Part shown: positions 15,534 through 23,618 of the stretch, one piece after another
Position numbering within the stretch: the first letter of the stretch is position 1
Layout: every line of letters starts with the position of its first letter
Origin: Arthrobacter sp. OY3WO11
GTDB lineage: Bacteria > Actinomycetota > Actinomycetes > Actinomycetales > Micrococcaceae
Length of the DNA: 64,000 nt
Assembly (NCBI RefSeq): GCF_001641125.1
Contig: NZ_LWLP01000001.1
Span: forward strand, 2,528,079 to 2,592,078
Direction of reading: 5' to 3'
The notes under the pieces: model-generated
What the model saw: only the letters and a program-made list of their open reading frames with translations
What the model was told of the DNA's origin: nothing
Databases searched by the model: none
Position numbers and translations under genes: made by a program

Positions 15534-18332
15534 ATGGAGAAGACAAGGCAGGCAAGAACCACCGGCAGACGTCCGGCTCCGGCCGCCAACGCAACGGCTG
15601 AACCCGCACACCACGGGCTCCCCCTGCATGAGGTGGTCCTGCTGCTGGGGACGGACCACGTGCAGGGCCTCGCGTCCGCGGAGGTGGCCCGCCGCCAGGT
15701 CCAGTTCGGCGCCAACGTCCTTCCGCGCTCACGCGGCGGGGGTGTGTTCAGGAAACTCGCGCGGCAGTTCAACAACCCGCTGGTATACGTGCTGCTGGCC
15801 GCGGCAGCCGTCACGTTGTTCCTTGGTGAGTACCTGGATTCGGGGGTCATCCTGGCCGTCGTCCTGGTGAACACGGTGATTGGCTTTGTCCAGGAAGTCC
15901 GGGCAGAGGCCGCCCTCGATGCGCTCCACTCCCTGGTCCGCACGCGTGCAGTGGTGGTCAGGGACGGGCAAAGGCTGGAGGTTCCCTCAGAGGACCTCGT
16001 CCCCGGAGACCTTGTCCTGCTCGAGGCCGGCGACAAGGTCCCGGCGGACCTTCGGCTGGTCCGGCTGTCCGGCCTGCGGGCGGACGAATCCGCACTGACA
16101 GGCGAGTCCGAAGCAGTGGCAAAGGACGAGGTGGTCCTTCCCTCGACGACACCGGTGGCGGACCGCCGGAACATGGTCTACAGCGGCACCCTGGTGACGG
16201 CCGGCACCGGTGCCGGGGTCGTCGTCGCTATCGGCGGCGAGACGGAGCTCGGTGAAATCCACCGGCTGATGGGCTCGGTGCAGCAAATTGCCACCCCGCT
16301 GACCCAAAAGCTGGCGCACTTCAGCATGACGCTGACGGTGGCCATCCTTGCCCTGGCCGCCGTTGCATTCCTTGCCGGCGTGTCACGCGGCCAGCAGCCC
16401 GCCCAGATGTTCACTGCCGCCGTCGCGCTGGCGGTGGGGGCGATCCCGGAAGGCCTTCCCGCGGCAGTCACCGTAACGCTCGCCATCGGCGTCCGCCGGA
16501 TGGCCCGGCGGCGCGCGGTGGTGCGCCGGCTGCCGGTTGTTGAGACGTTAGGCAGCACCACGGTGATCTGCTCCGACAAGACCGGCACGTTCACCGAAAA
16601 CCAGATGACGGTGCGGGGCCTCTGGACTCCGGCTGGCTCCTACGACGTGACAGGCTCGGGCTACGGTCCGGAGGGCCGCGTCCTTCCCGCAGGTGCGGGT
16701 GTCCGCGGCGCCGCGGAAGCCAAGGGTGGAGCGGCGACGACGGCGGCGCAGGACGTTGCGCTGCACTGGTCCCTGCTGGCGGGCGGCGCCTGCAATGACG
16801 CGAAGGTGATCAGGGAAGGGGACGCCTGGCAGGTCCAGGGGGATCCCACGGAGGCAGCGATGCTGGTGGCCGCCGGCAAGGGCGGCGTGGACACGGCGCA
16901 GTTCCTCGCCGCCACTCCGCGCCATGGCGCACTTCCGTTCACATCGGAGCGCCAATACATGGCCACCTTCCACTCCCCCCGGCTCCCGGACGGCGGCGGC
17001 ACCGGGCAGGACACCGTGTTGGTGAAGGGCGCCGTGGAACGGGTGCTGGAGCTGTGCGCCTGGCAGATGGACAGCCACGGCGTCAACGGACACCTCAACA
17101 AGCACGTTGTCCTGGAGGTTGCGCACCGGTTTGCCGGCACCGGCTTGAGGGTCCTGGCGACTGCCATGATGCACCTGCCTGCCGGCGGCGTTCTCTCTGA
17201 AGCAAACCTGCACGGGCAGATGACGCTGACGGGGCTCCAGGCGATGTTCGATCCGCCGCGGGAGGCAGCAGCGGCGGCAGTACGTGCCTGCCACCAGGCG
17301 GGGGTGGCCGTCAAGATGATCACCGGGGACCACGTGGGAACGGCCGCCACCATCGCCGGGGCCGTGGGCATCACCGCGGACCGGGCGGACGGGACGGCGC
17401 TGACCGGAGCGGAGGTGGACGCGATTCCCGCCGCCCAGCTGCCGGATGCGGTGGAGCGGGCAACCGTCTTCGCGCGGGTGTCGCCGGAGCAGAAGCTCCG
17501 ACTTATCGGGGCCCTGCAGTCCCGCGGCCACGTGGTGGCCATGACGGGGGACGGCGTCAACGATGCGCCGGCACTGCGCCAGGCGAACGTAGGTATCGCC
17601 ATGGGACGGTCGGGGACGGAAGTGGCGAAGGAGGCCTCGGATATCGTCCTGACCGACGACGACTTCGCCACGATTGAGGCGGCTGTTGAGGAAGGCCGGA
17701 ACGTCTTTGACAACCTGACTAAGTTCATCGTCTGGACCCTGCCCACCAATATGGGGGAAGGCCTGGTGATCCTCGTAGCGATCCTGGCCGGAGCAACACT
17801 GCCTGTCCTGCCCACACAGATTCTCTGGATCAATATGACCACCGCTGTGTGCCTGGGCCTGATGCTGGCCTTCGAACCGAAGGAGCCGGGCCTCATGTCC
17901 CGCCCTCCCCGGGCCCCCGGCCGGCCGCTCCTGACCTGGACCCTCACCCTCCGGATCCTGCTGGTATCCACCCTGCTCGTGGCAGGCACCTGGTGGATTT
18001 TCGAACTCGAACTGGCCGGTGGCGCGTCCCTTGCCGAGGCCCGGACAGCCGCGGTGAACGTCTTTGTGGCGGTGGAACTGTTCTACCTCTTCAGCTGCCG
18101 TTCCCTCACGCGGTCTGTCTGGCGGATCGGCTTCTTCAGCAACCGCTGGGTGATCCTGGGCGTCCTGGTGCAGGCGGCCGGCCAGCTGGCCATCACCTAC
18201 TCCCCCGTAATGAACGAACTCTTCCACACGGCCCCCATCGGCGCGGAGACCTGGCTGCGGATCCTGGGCATCGCCGTGCTGGCTTCACTCGTTGTGGCAG
18301 TGGACAAGCGCTTCCGGCGCCACTCGTTCTAG
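15534..18332 (+). CDS. CtpF-like P2-type cation-transporting ATPase
   Basis: 932 aa. Order: N-terminal cation-ATPase domain, actuator with TGES, PEGLP in M4 (305-309), phosphorylated Asp348 in CSDKTGTFTENQM (Phe replaces the usual Leu), TGDGVNDAPAL hinge, and C-terminal membrane domain (LPTQILWINMTTA). It resembles mycobacterial CtpF (Rv1997), a Ca2+-type pump in the DosR regulon; ion specificity is not provable here. It lies 17 bp after the deacetylase and should be part of the USP-headed operon. Confidence 0.92.
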   Translation: MEKTRQARTTGRRPAPAANATAEPAHHGLPLHEVVLLLGTDHVQGLASAEVARRQVQFGANVLPRSRGGGVFRKLARQFNNPLVYVLLAAAAVTLFLGEYLDSGVILAVVLVNTVIGFVQEVRAEAALDALHSLVRTRAVVVRDGQRLEVPSEDLVPGDLVLLEAGDKVPADLRLVRLSGLRADESALTGESEAVAKDEVVLPSTTPVADRRNMVYSGTLVTAGTGAGVVVAIGGETELGEIHRLMGSVQQIATPLTQKLAHFSMTLTVAILALAAVAFLAGVSRGQQPAQMFTAAVALAVGAIPEGLPAAVTVTLAIGVRRMARRRAVVRRLPVVETLGSTTVICSDKTGTFTENQMTVRGLWTPAGSYDVTGSGYGPEGRVLPAGAGVRGAAEAKGGAATTAAQDVALHWSLLAGGACNDAKVIREGDAWQVQGDPTEAAMLVAAGKGGVDTAQFLAATPRHGALPFTSERQYMATFHSPRLPDGGGTGQDTVLVKGAVERVLELCAWQMDSHGVNGHLNKHVVLEVAHRFAGTGLRVLATAMMHLPAGGVLSEANLHGQMTLTGLQAMFDPPREAAAAAVRACHQAGVAVKMITGDHVGTAATIAGAVGITADRADGTALTGAEVDAIPAAQLPDAVERATVFARVSPEQKLRLIGALQSRGHVVAMTGDGVNDAPALRQANVGIAMGRSGTEVAKEASDIVLTDDDFATIEAAVEEGRNVFDNLTKFIVWTLPTNMGEGLVILVAILAGATLPVLPTQILWINMTTAVCLGLMLAFEPKEPGLMSRPPRAPGRPLLTWTLTLRILLVSTLLVAGTWWIFELELAGGASLAEARTAAVNVFVAVELFYLFSCRSLTRSVWRIGFFSNRWVILGVLVQAAGQLAITYSPVMNELFHTAPIGAETWLRILGIAVLASLVVAVDKRFRRHSF

Positions 18333-18392
18333 GCAGGTCCGGCGTTCCAGGACCTTGCCGCAACAGGGCCATGCCGAAACTGGACAGCGTCC

Positions 18393-19079
18393 TCACGGCT
18401 TTGGCAGGAGCCGGAGCAGCACCAGGCCGGTCACTGCGGCCATGGCCTCTGCCATCAGGACCGCCGATCCTATCCCAATGGCGGCTGTGAGCCACAGGTC
18501 CTGGCCAGGCTGCCAGAGCGGAGTCGCAACTGCCATGAAGATGCCCAGTCCCAGGGCCCAGGCGGCGGCGCTTCCGGCGATCCACCGCCAGGCCCGCGGG
18601 ACGTGGCGGCGCAGTTCGACCCATTGCGCCACTCCGATCGAGACCAGGAGCACCGTTGCGGCCCCGGTTCCCGTAACTAGTTGGGCTGCTGCCGGCCACC
18701 CCTGCCAGGACTCGTTGCTGAAGGACAACAGGCCCACCGTCCAGGCAACAGCAGCTGCGGCTGCGGTCAGCAGGACCCAGCGCCGGACGGAAACGGCGGG
18801 GAGCCTGGTCCTGAGAACCCGCACCTGGAACCACCCCAGGACGGCACCCTCAACAAAGCCCGCAAGCACCAGGAGCGGCACCGCCGCTGTTGGCCACACA
18901 GTAGCGGAAACAAACTGGGCGGTTGCAGGTGCAAGGAATCCCAGGGTCTCGCCAAAGCCCACCCACCCCACCCAACGGGCAAGGAACGTGTTTCTGCGCG
19001 TCGCAACAGATCCCTCAGCAGCCACCTTCCCAGCGTAGGGGACCAATGGCTCTGCCACCCGCCCGGTCCCGCTGCCCAT
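18393..19079 (-). CDS. Multi-spanning membrane protein, unknown
   Basis: 228 aa, about six or seven hydrophobic helices (for example FVSATVWPTAAVPLLVLAGFVEGAVLGW and VLLTAAAAAVAWTVGLL). No family recognised with confidence. It is convergent with the CtpF-like ATPase and divergent from hemerythrin. The chosen ATG (MGSGTGRVAEPL) has no Shine-Dalgarno; a start a few codons inside is possible. Confidence 0.6.
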   Translation of the reverse strand: MGSGTGRVAEPLVPYAGKVAAEGSVATRRNTFLARWVGWVGFGETLGFLAPATAQFVSATVWPTAAVPLLVLAGFVEGAVLGWFQVRVLRTRLPAVSVRRWVLLTAAAAAVAWTVGLLSFSNESWQGWPAAAQLVTGTGAATVLLVSIGVAQWVELRRHVPRAWRWIAGSAAAWALGLGIFMAVATPLWQPGQDLWLTAAIGIGSAVLMAEAMAAVTGLVLLRLLPKP

Positions 19080-19160
19080 ACTTAACGCAACGACCAGGCG
19101 GGACGCTGCCGGGCACTCTGCACGCACCGGCCTGCGAAACCCTCGGAAAGGAAAAGGACT

Positions 19161-19688
19161 ATGAACCAGGCCAAGGACGCTGCCGCCGAGGCAGAAGCAC
19201 TTCAATCGGTTGAAAGACATCATGCGCACATGCTCAAACATCTGAACGGGCTTGTGGCACTCCTGATGGAAGCCGTGGAGGCACGTGATGCTGCTGCCGA
19301 GGAAACAGTGCAGGCCTCGCTTCTGGACTGGTGCGACACCCGCCTTATCCCCCACGCCCTGGCCGAAGAGGGCCCCCTGTACGGTGGACCGCACGCCACA
19401 CCCGAGGGAAGGCTCCTGGTGGAGGGGATGCTTGCCGAACACCGTGTGATTGTCGATCTCGTGGAAGAACTGCGCACCTCCAGCGGACTTGCCGCCGCCG
19501 TGGCCGGCTCTGCCATCCAGCGGTTGTTTGCCCTGCACCTGGACAAGGAAAACCGACTCCTGATGCCTTTCATTGTCCAGTCCCCGGACATGTCCCTTGC
19601 CGAGTCAGTGCAGGGGCTGCACGAACTGACCGGAGAGGGCGCGGACCACCACGGCGGAACGCACGACGACGGCACGCACCATCACTGA
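19161..19688 (+). CDS. Hemerythrin-like (HHE) domain protein
   Basis: 175 aa. Helical domain with metal-ligand-type residues in ERHHAHMLKHL, HALAEEGPLY, EHRVIVDLVEEL and HLDKENRLLMP, consistent with a di-iron HHE cation-binding domain that may bind O2, NO or peroxide. The C-terminal tail is His-rich (DHHGGTHDDGTHHH), which could bind metal. Shine-Dalgarno GGAAAGG precedes the ATG. Its TGA stop abuts the stop of the convergent USP with no gap. Confidence 0.88.
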   Translation: MNQAKDAAAEAEALQSVERHHAHMLKHLNGLVALLMEAVEARDAAAEETVQASLLDWCDTRLIPHALAEEGPLYGGPHATPEGRLLVEGMLAEHRVIVDLVEELRTSSGLAAAVAGSAIQRLFALHLDKENRLLMPFIVQSPDMSLAESVQGLHELTGEGADHHGGTHDDGTHHH

Positions 19689-20159
19689 CTACCCGGACTT
19701 ACTGCCCGTCGTCGCTTTTACGTGCGTGGCTTCGTCCGGGGCGTGGACCACCAGGACCGGGCAGTGGGCGTGGCTGACGCACGCCGAACTCACCGAACCC
19801 AGCACCAGGCTGCCGTGCCCGCGCCGACCCACGATGAGGAGGGATGCGTTCCGGCTCCCCTCGATCAATTGCTCGCTGGCTTTCCCCCGCACCAGCCGCG
19901 GATGGACAAATGCCGGCAGTTCCTTACCGAAAGCGTCCGCAAGGGCCTGCTCCAGTGACTGCTTGGCGGCGTATTCGAAGCCTTCTATGCCAACCACGAG
20001 GTAAAGCCCATAGCCGGGAGGCACGTCCCAGCATGCCCAGGCTTCCACCGTTGCTCCCAGGGGGCCGGCCAAAGCCCCCGCTGTACGAAGGGCCGCGATC
20101 GAGGCGTCGGAACCGTCCACGCCTACAACAATCCTGGGGTGCTGCCCGGGGGCGTCCAT
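19689..20159 (-). CDS. Universal stress protein with shortened ATP loop
   Basis: 156 aa Usp domain (PRIVVGVDGSDASIAAL). The C-terminal nucleotide loop reads VGRRGHGSLVLGSVSSACV: three residues shorter than G-x2-G-x9-GS, so ATP binding may be weakened. GGAGCCTC precedes the ATG. A DosR-like box lies about 60 bp upstream in the region shared with the response regulator gene. The C-terminal HAHCPVLVVHAP matches the USP at 14 kb, suggesting paralogy. Confidence 0.9.
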   Translation of the reverse strand: MDAPGQHPRIVVGVDGSDASIAALRTAGALAGPLGATVEAWACWDVPPGYGLYLVVGIEGFEYAAKQSLEQALADAFGKELPAFVHPRLVRGKASEQLIEGSRNASLLIVGRRGHGSLVLGSVSSACVSHAHCPVLVVHAPDEATHVKATTGSKSG

Positions 20160-20216
20160 GAGGCTCCGTTCTCTTCGGTCTGCTCCCAGACTGTACAGAG
20201 TCCGGGCAGTGGGATA

Positions 20217-20230
20217 GGGCCGAAAGTCAC
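20217..20230 (-). promoter_or_regulatory. DosR-like box for the USP at 19.7-20.2 kb
   Basis: Gene-sense GTGACTTTCGGCCC, identical to the box at 13937. The -10-like CAGTCT starts 30.5 bp from the centre and is the same hexamer as at 11231. Confidence 0.75.
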
Positions 20231-20300
20231 CGGACGGCCGCGGCCCTGCCCGGCAGAGGACAGCCGCCGGTGACGGGCGGCGGTTATATGATCAGGACTC

Positions 20301-20314
20301 CAGACTTTGGTCCC
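20301..20314 (+). promoter_or_regulatory. DosR-like box upstream of the DosR-like gene, site 1
   Basis: CAGACTTTGGTCCC; AAAGAT at 20338 begins 30.5 bp from its centre. This suggests autoregulation. Confidence 0.68.
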
Positions 20315-20343
20315 TTCCGGCGGGCCCGCGCGGAAGGAAAGAT

Positions 20344-20357
20344 GGGACTAGGCCCCT
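20344..20357 (+). promoter_or_regulatory. DosR-like box upstream of the DosR-like gene, site 2
   Basis: GGGACTAGGCCCCT, a second, weaker match 43 bp from site 1 (about four helical turns). It could allow cooperative binding or repression. Confidence 0.5.
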
Positions 20358-20416
20358 GGCACGGGCTGCCGGCACAGCAGTGCAGGCATAGTCCTCAAGA
20401 CAATTGGGAGCATAGG

Positions 20417-21097
20417 GTGCAAACGCATGAGTCAGGCCCGGAAGGGGCTGCAAATCCCCAGGAGCCGCTTCGCGTGTTCATTCTCGATGACCACGAGCTT
20501 GTCAGGCAGGGCCTGAAGGACCTGCTTGAGGGCGAAGGGTTCGAAGTGGTCGGGGAAAGCGGATCCGCGGCGGAAGCTACGCGCCGCATTCCGGCGCTGC
20601 AGCCTGATATCGCGATCCTGGACGGACGGCTCCCGGACGGCACCGGCATCGAGGTATGCCGGGACGTGCGCTCGCTGGACCCCCGCCTACATTGCCTGAT
20701 CCTGACAAGCTACGACGACGAGCAGGCCATCCGCGGCGCCGTCCTGGCAGGAGCATCCGGGTACATCCTCAAGCAGATCAGGAGCGACGACCTCCTCGCC
20801 GGAATCCGCAAGGCTGCCGCCGGCGAGTCCCTGTTTGAGCCCGGAGTCAGGGAGCGGATCATCGCCGGGCTTTCAAAGGCTCCAACGGACCCGCGGCTGG
20901 ATGCCCTCAGTGCCCAGGAGAAGAAGGTCCTGACGCTGATCGGGCAGGGCATGACGAACCGCCAGATCGGAGAGGAACTCTTCCTGGCCGAGAAAACCGT
21001 AAAGAACTACGTGTCATCCATCCTGGCGAAGCTGGGCTTCGAGCGGAGGACACAGGCCGCCGTGTACGTCACGCGGAACACCCAGGACGGGCAGTAG
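20417..21097 (+). CDS. dosR: DosR/DevR-like NarL-family response regulator
   Basis: 226 aa. Receiver domain with acidic Asp24-Asp25, phosphoacceptor Asp69 (AILDGRLPDG), Thr97 (LILTSY) and Lys119 (YILKQI), then a LuxR-type helix-turn-helix. The recognition region AEKTVKNYVSSILAKLGFERRTQAAV is nearly the same as in M. tuberculosis DosR, including Lys193, Lys196 and Asn197, the equivalents of the DosR residues that contact GGGACT-type DNA. The GTG start after TTGGGAGCATAGG is chosen; longer reading back to an upstream ATG would cross the promoter boxes. It lies convergent with the cognate-looking kinase gene. Confidence 0.92.
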   Translation: MQTHESGPEGAANPQEPLRVFILDDHELVRQGLKDLLEGEGFEVVGESGSAAEATRRIPALQPDIAILDGRLPDGTGIEVCRDVRSLDPRLHCLILTSYDDEQAIRGAVLAGASGYILKQIRSDDLLAGIRKAAAGESLFEPGVRERIIAGLSKAPTDPRLDALSAQEKKVLTLIGQGMTNRQIGEELFLAEKTVKNYVSSILAKLGFERRTQAAVYVTRNTQDGQ

Positions 21098-21169
21098 CCT
21101 GTCCCATGGACCCGCAACTGCCGGCCGACGCCAGGGCCAGGCGCCCGGGCGGGCAGTTGTCCGGTTCCG

Positions 21170-22849
21170 TTACAAACGCTGGGCGGTCCATGTAATCCGG
21201 GTGCCTTCCCTTGGCGCGCTCCGGATGGTGCAGCTGCCGCCCAGCATTTCTGCCCGGTGCCGCATATTGCCCAGGCCACTCACCCGGGCGGGTTCCTCAA
21301 AACCGCATCCGTTGTCCTGGATCACCAGTTCAACCTGCTTTTGGGTGACGGACACGGCAACACGTATCTCCTCCGCGCCGGAGTGCCGCGCGGCGTTGCT
21401 CAGTCCCTCGGAAAGAACGGACAGCAGATGGCTGGCAACGTTCTCCCGGACTGCGTCCACGGGACCGGTAAAGGCCACTTTGGGTTCCACGGGATAGCTG
21501 CGCGAGTTGTCCTGGACCACGCCCAGGATGCGGCTGGTTAGCGGTTCACGGTTTTCCTCTCCGGTCCGCAGGGAATAGATGGTGTCCCGCAGCTTACGGA
21601 TGGTGTCGTCCAGTTCGGACGTGACCGTGGCGATGCGTTCGTGCGCTATGGGGTCCAGTGTGTAGCGGCGAAGGCTCTGGATACTCAATCCGGAGGCGAA
21701 GAGCCGCTGGATCACCAGATCGTGCAGATCGCGGGCAATCCGCTCCCGGTCCGTGAACAGGAGGTTTTGTTCACGAAGGGCGTGGACACGGGCAAGGTCG
21801 AGTGCCAGCCCGATCCTGCTCCCGAAAATCGAACTGGACTCCGCTTCGGCCTGACTGTAGGCAGTTGAGCCCTGCGGACGCGCCAGGAGCAACACGCCGT
21901 TGTCACTGTTGCTGTGGCCGATGGGGCACACCAGCACCGAACCCAGCTTTTCCGCCACCTCGTCACCGAACACCTGCTGGGGATCCCGTACCACGCGTGA
22001 TTCGCCCGTCTCGATGACTCCGGAGACGGCGTCAGAGGCACCTATTTCCTGCCCGGCATGCAGGCCCTGGACCCCCAGGGAGGACCTGCACCGCAGGACA
22101 CCGTCACCAGCCGGAACGGCAATCACGGCAAGCGCGGAATCCGACACCCTCAAAGCCGTCTCGGCCACCAGGTCAAGGTTGTCCGAGTCCCTTGGATGCG
22201 GCGCCATGATAAGCCGGCTGCTGAGTTCCATCCCTGCCTCCAGCCATTTCTGGCGCTGCTTGCTTTCTTCGAAGAGGCGGGCATTCTGAATCGCTACACC
22301 GGCGGCAGCGGCCAGGGCCACGGCAAGGTCCTCATCCTCCGGGGTGAAGTCCTGTCCGCCGTCCTTTTCCGTCAGGTAGAGGTTCCCATACACTTCGTCC
22401 CGGACACGGACCGGCACCCCCAGAAAGGTGTTCATCGGTGGATGGTTGGGGGGAAACCCTGAGGCCATGGGATGCCGGCCGAGATCGTGCAGCCTGAGCG
22501 GCCGCGGCTCCCGGATCAGGTGTCCCAGGACGCCGTGCCCTGTAGGCAGATCCCCGATGGACCTGATGTCCTCGTCATCGACTCCCACAGTGATGAAGTG
22601 GCTCAGGCTGCGGTCCTCCGCAATCACACCCATCGCGCCGTACTTCGCGCCCACAAGGTCACAGGCTGACCGCACCAGGCGGTCCAGCACGGCTTCGAGG
22701 CTCAAATCCTGGGCCAGGGCGACGACGGCGGCAAGCAGGCCGTTCATTCGTTCCTGGGTTTGCAGCAGCTCATCTGCGCGGGCAACAAAGTCCCGCAGGA
22801 GGTCTTCGGCCCGTTCTTTCATCGGAGAGCTCCACGGCTCAGTGCTCAT
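21170..22849 (-). CDS. dosS: DosS/DosT-like GAF-GAF sensor histidine kinase
   Basis: 559 aa: GAF-A (about 45-195), GAF-B (about 210-355), HisKA_3 with phospho-acceptor His376 (RERIARDLHDLVIQRLF), and HATPase (SEGLSNAARHS, DNGCGFEE, SGLGNMRHRAEMLGG). GAF-A contains GFPPNHPPMNTFLGVPVRVRD, aligned with the DosS segment GFPPYHPPMRTFLGVPV that carries the heme-ligating His149; here this is His136. It therefore probably senses O2, NO, CO or redox state through heme and phosphorylates the neighbouring regulator. It is cytoplasmic, without membrane helices. Heme binding is inferred, not shown. Confidence 0.92.
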   Translation of the reverse strand: MSTEPWSSPMKERAEDLLRDFVARADELLQTQERMNGLLAAVVALAQDLSLEAVLDRLVRSACDLVGAKYGAMGVIAEDRSLSHFITVGVDDEDIRSIGDLPTGHGVLGHLIREPRPLRLHDLGRHPMASGFPPNHPPMNTFLGVPVRVRDEVYGNLYLTEKDGGQDFTPEDEDLAVALAAAAGVAIQNARLFEESKQRQKWLEAGMELSSRLIMAPHPRDSDNLDLVAETALRVSDSALAVIAVPAGDGVLRCRSSLGVQGLHAGQEIGASDAVSGVIETGESRVVRDPQQVFGDEVAEKLGSVLVCPIGHSNSDNGVLLLARPQGSTAYSQAEAESSSIFGSRIGLALDLARVHALREQNLLFTDRERIARDLHDLVIQRLFASGLSIQSLRRYTLDPIAHERIATVTSELDDTIRKLRDTIYSLRTGEENREPLTSRILGVVQDNSRSYPVEPKVAFTGPVDAVRENVASHLLSVLSEGLSNAARHSGAEEIRVAVSVTQKQVELVIQDNGCGFEEPARVSGLGNMRHRAEMLGGSCTIRSAPREGTRITWTAQRL

Positions 22850-23052
22850 GTCCGACCTCCTGTGGAGAGTGCCTGCGTCGTTGCGGGCCCTCAGCGGTGT
22901 TGCACGCGTCCGGGAAGTGGTTCCCCCGGCAACGCCGCTTCCGCCTGAGTACGAAGCGACGTCCCGGCACCAGTCTAGGAGAGTAAGTCAAGGTCTGAAA
23001 TGCCCCTCTTATGGAACGCCGGATATCAGCTGCCACCAGGATGGCATGCGTC

Positions 23053-23066
23053 AGGACCTTCTTCCC
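23053..23066 (+). promoter_or_regulatory. DosR-like box for the PNPOx-USP-CtpE unit
   Basis: AGGACCTTCTTCCC, a weaker box, but TAGGCT at 23090-23095 begins exactly 30.5 bp from its centre and six bases later comes the ATG, predicting a leaderless mRNA. Confidence 0.65.
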
Positions 23067-23101
23067 TAGCCCCGCCCCGCTCCGCGGCCTAGGCTACGGC
23101 C

Positions 23102-23563
23102 ATGGACAGAGCTGCAACAGAACCGGAACCCGAAAACCTTGGCGTGCATGACTGCTGGAGATACCTGCGGTCAACGTCGGTGTGCAGGATGGCCTTTACC
23201 CGCGGCGACACGGTGGAGATCTTCCCGGTCAACTTCGTGCCCAGCAACGGCACCCTGCTGATTCGGACCGGGCCGGGAACGAAGATGGACGCAGTGGCGG
23301 GCCGCAAGGCAGTGTCCCTGGAGGCCGACGGGCTGAACCAGTACGGGACCATTGCATGGAGCGTGGTGGTAAAGGGGCACGCTGCCGTAGTGGACGATAC
23401 CGAAGATTTACAGGATGCCTCAGACGCAGGTTTGTCTCCCTGGCAGGCCGGCCCCAAGGACAGCCTTGTCCGGGTGACGCCCGAGGAAATCACCGGGAGG
23501 AGATTCGTCATTACCCCGCCAACCCGGTGGTGGGCCCCGCAGGAACCGCCGGACAGGGCCTGA
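23102..23563 (+). CDS. PNPOx-like flavin-binding split-barrel protein A
   Basis: 153 aa. The pattern ENLGVHDCWRYLRSTSVCRMAF / FPVNFVPSNGTLLIRTGPGTKMDAV / VSLEADGL / WSVVVKGHA is that of small pyridoxamine-5'-phosphate-oxidase-like proteins, which bind flavin or F420 and resemble Rv0080 of the mycobacterial DosR regulon. Substrate unknown. There is no Shine-Dalgarno; TAGGCT stands 12 bp before the ATG, so the mRNA is probably leaderless. First of a likely series PNPOx - USP - CtpE-like ATPase. Two paralogues lie near 41 kb. Confidence 0.88.
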   Translation: MDRAATEPEPENLGVHDCWRYLRSTSVCRMAFTRGDTVEIFPVNFVPSNGTLLIRTGPGTKMDAVAGRKAVSLEADGLNQYGTIAWSVVVKGHAAVVDDTEDLQDASDAGLSPWQAGPKDSLVRVTPEEITGRRFVITPPTRWWAPQEPPDRA

Positions 23564-23575
23564 GGCCCTGTCCGG
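23549..23575 (+). repeat. 12-bp perfect inverted repeat with the stop codon as loop
   Basis: CCGGACAGGGCC and its exact complement flank the TGA stop of the PNPOx gene. No T-tract follows, so it is more likely an mRNA stability or attenuation structure than a full terminator before the USP gene. Confidence 0.7.
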
Positions 23576-23618
23576 CACTAAAGACTGTCAGCTACAGCAG
23601 CACCACGGAAGGTCACCA

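Noticed and set aside
22986..23000. Possible DosR-like box upstream of the histidine kinase gene
   Set aside because: CAGACCTTGACTTAC keeps only the left half and has no -10-like hexamer at the expected distance, so autoregulation of the kinase is not supported.
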